Below, piece by piece: positions 61,861 through 64,000 of a stretch of 64,000 bases of DNA. Source of the stretch: Actinomycetospora sp. NBRC 106378 (GTDB taxonomy: Bacteria; Actinomycetota; Actinomycetes; Mycobacteriales; Pseudonocardiaceae); NCBI RefSeq assembly GCF_030269685.1, contig NZ_BSTT01000001.1, forward strand, positions 62,001-126,000, in the 5' to 3' direction. The position numbers were made by a program, and so were the translations under genes. Each line of letters begins with the position of its first letter. Position 1 is the stretch's first letter. Below the pieces are notes generated by a model, which made no database searches, was not told where the DNA came from, and was given only the letters and a program-made list of their open reading frames with translations.

Positions 61861-64000
61861 TCACGCGAGCAGCGCCCGCACCGGGTCGTCGGTGTGCACC
61901 GCCCCGTCGGCCACCCACACCCCGGGGAAGATCTCCCGGGTGTCGCCGCCGACGGTCACGGCCACCCGGAGCCGCTCGTGGACCACGACCTCGCCGTCCG
62001 GCAGCGCGCGGCCGGCGGCGGCCGCCCAGACCACGGCGGCCGGGAGCGCGACCCACGCCGTGGCGGCCCCCGGCGACCGGACCTCGCCGTGCACCACGTC
62101 GGAGGCGAGCGGAAGGTCGAGCAGCTCGGCGAGCGCAGCCGCGACCCGGGCCGCGACCGGCACCACGCAGCTCGGCTCGAGGGCGGGCAGCAGCCACGGC
62201 CGGTCGAGGACGACCGGGGTCGGGTCACGGTCGGGGTCCGCCGTGACGACCCCGCCGCCGGCGGTGCGCACCCGCTCCGGCGGATCGACGTCGGCCACGT
62301 CGACGGACCGGGCGTCGACCGCCTCCCCGAGCGCGGTGTGCGCCGCGAGCGCCGCACCCACGGGCACCGCACGCGCCGGGTCGGCGAGGCGGGCGAGCAG
62401 GTCGTCGGCCTCCGCCGCGTCCGCGACCCGCAGGTCGGTCCGGACCCCGATCGCCGTCAGGAACCCGGCGTCGAGATCGACCGGCGCCGGGTCGTAGAGA
62501 GCCGCCAGGCCGCCCCCGACGGCCGGTCCCGGCAGCCGCCACGCCCGCGGCCGGCGCCCCGCGAGCCGGCCGTGCCGGGCGAGCCACCAGGCCGTGTAGG
62601 GCACCGGTTCGCCCGGCAGACGCACCAGCGCGGCCCGCACCTCGCGGTCGGCCGCCAGCAGCGGCCACGCGGCGGACCAGTCGGCGACGAGGTCGAGGTC
62701 GCGCACCGCGACGAGGGTGCTCGGGAGGGTGGACCGGTCACCGTCGTCGGTGTCGTGCGTGTCGTCCCTGCCGTTCCTGTCGTGGCGGGGCTCGGGGTCG
62801 ACCTCCTCGGCCCACCACGTCTCCTCGTCGTCGAGGTCGTGGTCGGGACCCGCCGGGGCGTCGTCGCGGAGCACCCCGAACCCGTCGAGCACGCCGGCGG
62901 CCAGCAGCGCGTCCCGTCGGTGCTCGGCGAGCGCGCGGTCCGCCAGGACCCCCACCGGCGAGTCGTCCCCCAGCACCGACCGCAGCGCACCGTCGGGCAA
63001 CACGAGCTCGTCGGCGCGCCGGTACCCGCCGTCGCGCTCGGGCAGGGCGAGTGCGCCGAGGCCGACCACCCCGGGCGTCAGGACCGCGAGGACGAGCCGC
63101 GCGAGCGGCTCGACGTCGAGCCCGGCCTCGGCGTCGTCCACGGAGCGCTCGACCGCGTCACGGACCTCGGGCTCGTCGAGCAGCGCCGGCCCGTCGGCGG
63201 GGCGGGCACCGAGCGCCTCGAGCAGCGGGTGGACCGCGTCGGGGTGGACGAGCCGCAGGTCCAGGCCGTCCAGCTCCAGGTCCGCGACGTCCTTCCCCGG
63301 CAGCAGGGTCCCCCGCGGGCCGAGCACCAGCCGTCCGTCCACGAGCGGGACCGGCAGGGCGGCGAGCTCGCCCCGGTCGAGACCCTCGAGCCCGGCGAGG
63401 GCGTCGTCGAGCGTCCGCCACCACGACGGCGGGCGGCGCAGCCCGGCCAGGCGGTCGACGAGCGCGGCCGGGTCGAGGCGGGTCACGCCGAGGTCGCCGA
63501 GCGCGGGCGTCCACGGCTGCGGGGTCAGGCCGTCGAGGACGTCGGCCACGGCGGCGACGAGCGCGGGGGCCGGGTCGGCGAGGGCGAGGGCCCGGGCCGG
63601 GACGACGTCGGGTCCGGCCGCGCCGGGCAGCCACGCCGCGTGCCGCAGCGCCGCGAGGACGCCCTCGCGCAGGACGGCGTCCACCTCGGAGCCGGGCAGT
63701 CCGGGCGCGGGGACGAGGGCGGCGCGGTCGTCGGGCGCGAGGCGGCGGACGAGGTCGGGGTAGCGCGTGGCGGCGGCCCGCAGCACGTGGTCGGTGACCC
63801 GGCCCCGGCGCACGCGGCGGCGGTCGGCGTCGAGCGGGACGGTGACGACGAGGCGGGCGGGCAGCGTCGTCGTCTCCGCGGTGGCCGTCGGCGCGTGCAG
63901 GGTGTCGGGCCGGGTGTCGGGGGCGGCCGTGGGGTGGGCCCACAGCCCCTCCCAGGCGGTGCGACCGCGGTCCTCGACGGCGAGGGCATCCCCGGTCACG
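61861..64000 (-). CDS. C-terminal part of a large sacsin/Hsp90-like ATP-binding protein, cut by the window edge
   Basis: At least 712 residues; the frame is still open at the right edge, so the N-terminus is missing. The visible part is acidic, with many Asp/Pro/Leu-rich repeats, RPPSWWRTLDDALAG, and a conserved end VVHERLRVAVTVGGDTREIF then VWVADGAVHTDDP. This matches my recollection of the long actinobacterial proteins whose N-terminus is a sacsin/Hsp90-like ATPase. The ATPase domain itself would lie outside the window, so the assignment is tentative. It is 40 bases upstream of the two-component system on the same strand. Confidence 0.5.
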   Translation of the reverse strand, partial: VTGDALAVEDRGRTAWEGLWAHPTAAPDTRPDTLHAPTATAETTTLPARLVVTVPLDADRRRVRRGRVTDHVLRAAATRYPDLVRRLAPDDRAALVPAPGLPGSEVDAVLREGVLAALRHAAWLPGAAGPDVVPARALALADPAPALVAAVADVLDGLTPQPWTPALGDLGVTRLDPAALVDRLAGLRRPPSWWRTLDDALAGLEGLDRGELAALPVPLVDGRLVLGPRGTLLPGKDVADLELDGLDLRLVHPDAVHPLLEALGARPADGPALLDEPEVRDAVERSVDDAEAGLDVEPLARLVLAVLTPGVVGLGALALPERDGGYRRADELVLPDGALRSVLGDDSPVGVLADRALAEHRRDALLAAGVLDGFGVLRDDAPAGPDHDLDDEETWWAEEVDPEPRHDRNGRDDTHDTDDGDRSTLPSTLVAVRDLDLVADWSAAWPLLAADREVRAALVRLPGEPVPYTAWWLARHGRLAGRRPRAWRLPGPAVGGGLAALYDPAPVDLDAGFLTAIGVRTDLRVADAAEADDLLARLADPARAVPVGAALAAHTALGEAVDARSVDVADVDPPERVRTAGGGVVTADPDRDPTPVVLDRPWLLPALEPSCVVPVAARVAAALAELLDLPLASDVVHGEVRSPGAATAWVALPAAVVWAAAAGRALPDGEVVVHERLRVAVTVGGDTREIFPGVWVADGAVHTDDPVRALLA

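Overview
The window is about 64 kb of very GC-rich DNA with strong G/C third-position bias. The gene content points to an actinobacterium, most likely in the order Pseudonocardiales: type VII (ESX) secretion genes, a mycothiol-dependent formaldehyde dehydrogenase, SepH, and the SerC / SepH / DUF2537 / SpoU-methyltransferase block also found in mycobacteria. No rRNA, tRNA, CRISPR array, transposase or phage gene was recognised. It looks like an ordinary chromosomal segment. The order and genus are inferred from gene content only.

Layout. 1-7.6 kb: a partial type VII secretion locus (end of one gene, a WXG100 substrate, EccC and EccD facing away from each other with overlapping starts, an EspC-like protein), with an SDR/TetR pair inserted. 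7.6-12.2 kb: a gap full of palindromes, a Tat-exported PhoD-type phosphatase, an orphan DtxR/IdeR-like iron box, a WYL regulator and a secreted lipase. 12.4-19.7 kb: an atypical LuxR-type regulator, AroQ, a hydrolase, NDH-2, an SDR, an Asp/Glu racemase homologue, a lipoprotein lyase, and a GDT1-type cation transporter behind a yybP-ykoY manganese riboswitch. 20.2-24.8 kb: a probable polyhydroxyalkanoate group (HSL hydrolase, PhaB-like reductase, PhaC-like protein, thiolase). 24.9-27.9 kb: an overlapping operon of mycothiol-dependent formaldehyde dehydrogenase, an MBL hydrolase and a gamma-glutamylcyclotransferase-like gene carrying a 59-bp palindrome in frame. 28-37.5 kb: an ABC exporter pair, photolyase, citrate synthase, aldose epimerase + sugar kinase, and an ABC exporter facing a MarR gene. 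38-46.7 kb: phosphotransferase, an odd membrane ATPase-like protein, MFS pump, a gene with a decaying tail, PdxH, SerC, SepH, DUF2537, SpoU methyltransferase. 46.9-56.6 kb: bifunctional nuclease, a short leader ORF coupled to a glutamate-cysteine ligase, EntS-like MFS, dodecin, a TetR facing a haem-b/molybdopterin fusion, an SfnG-type dimethylsulfone monooxygenase, a purine permease and DUF2530. 56.6-64 kb: a DUF1800/DUF1501 pair, a secreted DUF5666-like protein, a two-component system, and the C-terminal part of a large sacsin/Hsp90-like protein running off the right edge.

Two features recur across the window. First, at least fifteen genes have a TANNNT hexamer 6-8 bases before the start codon and no Shine-Dalgarno sequence, which suggests leaderless mRNAs. 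Second, several unrelated families of long palindromes lie at gene ends. One is inserted in frame inside a coding sequence, one has a stop codon in its loop, and two families have more than one copy here. These palindromic elements are the most unusual material in the window.
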